Source: Chromera velia (lineage: Eukaryota > Sar > Chromeraceae). Taken from it: 18,119 nt of DNA. Of the stretch, positions 17,441 to 18,119 are shown piece after piece (the first letter of the stretch is position 1; every line of letters begins with the position of its first letter). The translations under genes were made by a program, and so were the position numbers. The notes under the pieces are model-generated. The model ran no database searches. It was not told the origin of the DNA and worked only from the letters and a program-made list of their open reading frames with translations. Location: the NCBI GenBank assembly GCA_018398765.1, contig JAHBMJ010002541.1:1-18119 (forward strand), given 5' to 3'.

Positions 17441-17979
17441 AGTGCATCTTGAGGTGTTGAGAGACCGTCGCGCACCGGTTTCCTCTACTACTATTTCCTC
17501 GGCCACGCGGATTGATTCAATCATTGGTTTACTGCCCGTTCCCCTCCAGGAACGAGCGAAAGATGTATCAATCACCTTTCAGTCCTCCCCTTCCTCCATC
17601 CTCCATCCTCCCCCCCAACAAAACCCCGGCCCTGAGAAAGAACAGACGCACACCGTAGCCTGCCGGGCCTCTGTACACCTCCCTTGTTCCTTTTGACAGC
17701 TACGTGCATCTTGCATTCCTCTCGCAATTCGATACCCGTCCCGATCTGAACTCACTCCCCCAACCTCCAGGCGCCTATTTATCGCTTCTCAGATATTTCT
17801 CTCTCTCTCCTTATTCGCTTCATCTTCTGCGGAGAGGGAATGAGGGTCGATCATGCACCCACCCCGCCTCCACGCGTGCACTTCCGGAGTCTGTCGCGAC
17901 TGACAGACAAAGACTGCAAGTCGGGAAGGAACGCGGTCCCTCGCGTCTTTCTCTCTCCCTCTCTCACACACACAGTAGA
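17441..17979. other. GC-richer stretch without a recognisable gene
   Basis: Composition returns to that of the exon-bearing regions. A frame at 17442-17696 on the plus strand is open for 84 codons, but shows no domain and has runs of Ser, Pro and Gln. It could be an exon or UTR of a gene continuing beyond the window; the evidence is insufficient to call it. Confidence 0.3.
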
Positions 17980-18119
17980 CACACACACACGCACACAACC
18001 GCGCTCTTGCAGACGACACCTTGTCCGTCTCTGCTGCAGCACTGAAAAGCTCAGCGGACGAACAAGCACGAGGTCATACAAGGAACGCAGCACACACACA
18101 CGCACACAACCGCGCTCTT
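17980..18119. repeat. 111-bp-period repeat running off the window end
   Basis: A 29-base block from CACACACACACGC to CCGCGCTCTT occurs at 17980-18008 and again at 18091-18119, ending exactly at the last base. The second copy is cut by the window edge, so its full length is unknown. Confidence 0.8.

Overview
The window reads as nuclear DNA from an intron-rich unicellular eukaryote. Coding pieces are separated by GT-AG introns of about 150-900 bases, presequences look mitochondrial, and simple repeats are dense ((CAGA)n, (CT)n, (GT)n, (GAT)n). TGCATG-rich blocks upstream of two genes and the general texture make a chromerid-type alga (Chromera-like alveolate) my best guess. This is an inference from style, not from a marker gene. 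A 20-base poly-C run opens the window and a repeat is cut at its last base, so both ends may be contig edges.

Layout. (1) 100-2570, + strand: an RNA-recognition-motif (RRM) gene. Its RRM is split between two exons, two tentative middle exons follow, and a 22-codon last exon closes it. Its introns are full of repeats. (2) 2571-3970: intergenic DNA, with an AT-rich island followed by a GC-richer TGCATG-rich block. (3) 3973-5382, + strand: an intronless 469-residue protein with a mitochondrial-type presequence. It carries two segments that resemble PD-(D/E)XK nuclease cores; this is the most intriguing gene here. (4) 5520-7860: microsatellites, a degenerate GTCTGCC minisatellite and AT-rich DNA with no supported gene. 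(5) 15443-7860, - strand: a nine-exon gene for a mitochondrial SUV3-type RNA helicase (SUPV3L1 family), reconstructed with matching splice phases across eight exons. It has a 15-residue repeat expanded eight times inside the second RecA-like domain, and an in-frame TAA just before its conserved C-terminal motif. (6) Just upstream of that gene lies a broken DEAD-box helicase fragment with the Q motif and Walker A. (7) 15550-18119: intergenic DNA without a supported gene.

How the genes relate. The two better-defined proteins (SUV3 and the nuclease-like protein) both carry Arg/Ser-rich presequences, and the third is an RNA-binding protein. SUV3 unwinds RNA for mitochondrial degradation. I see no operon-like or shared-promoter link between the genes. 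A repeat module of (TCTG)n plus a purine-rich spacer occurs in opposite orientations on either side of the nuclease-like gene.
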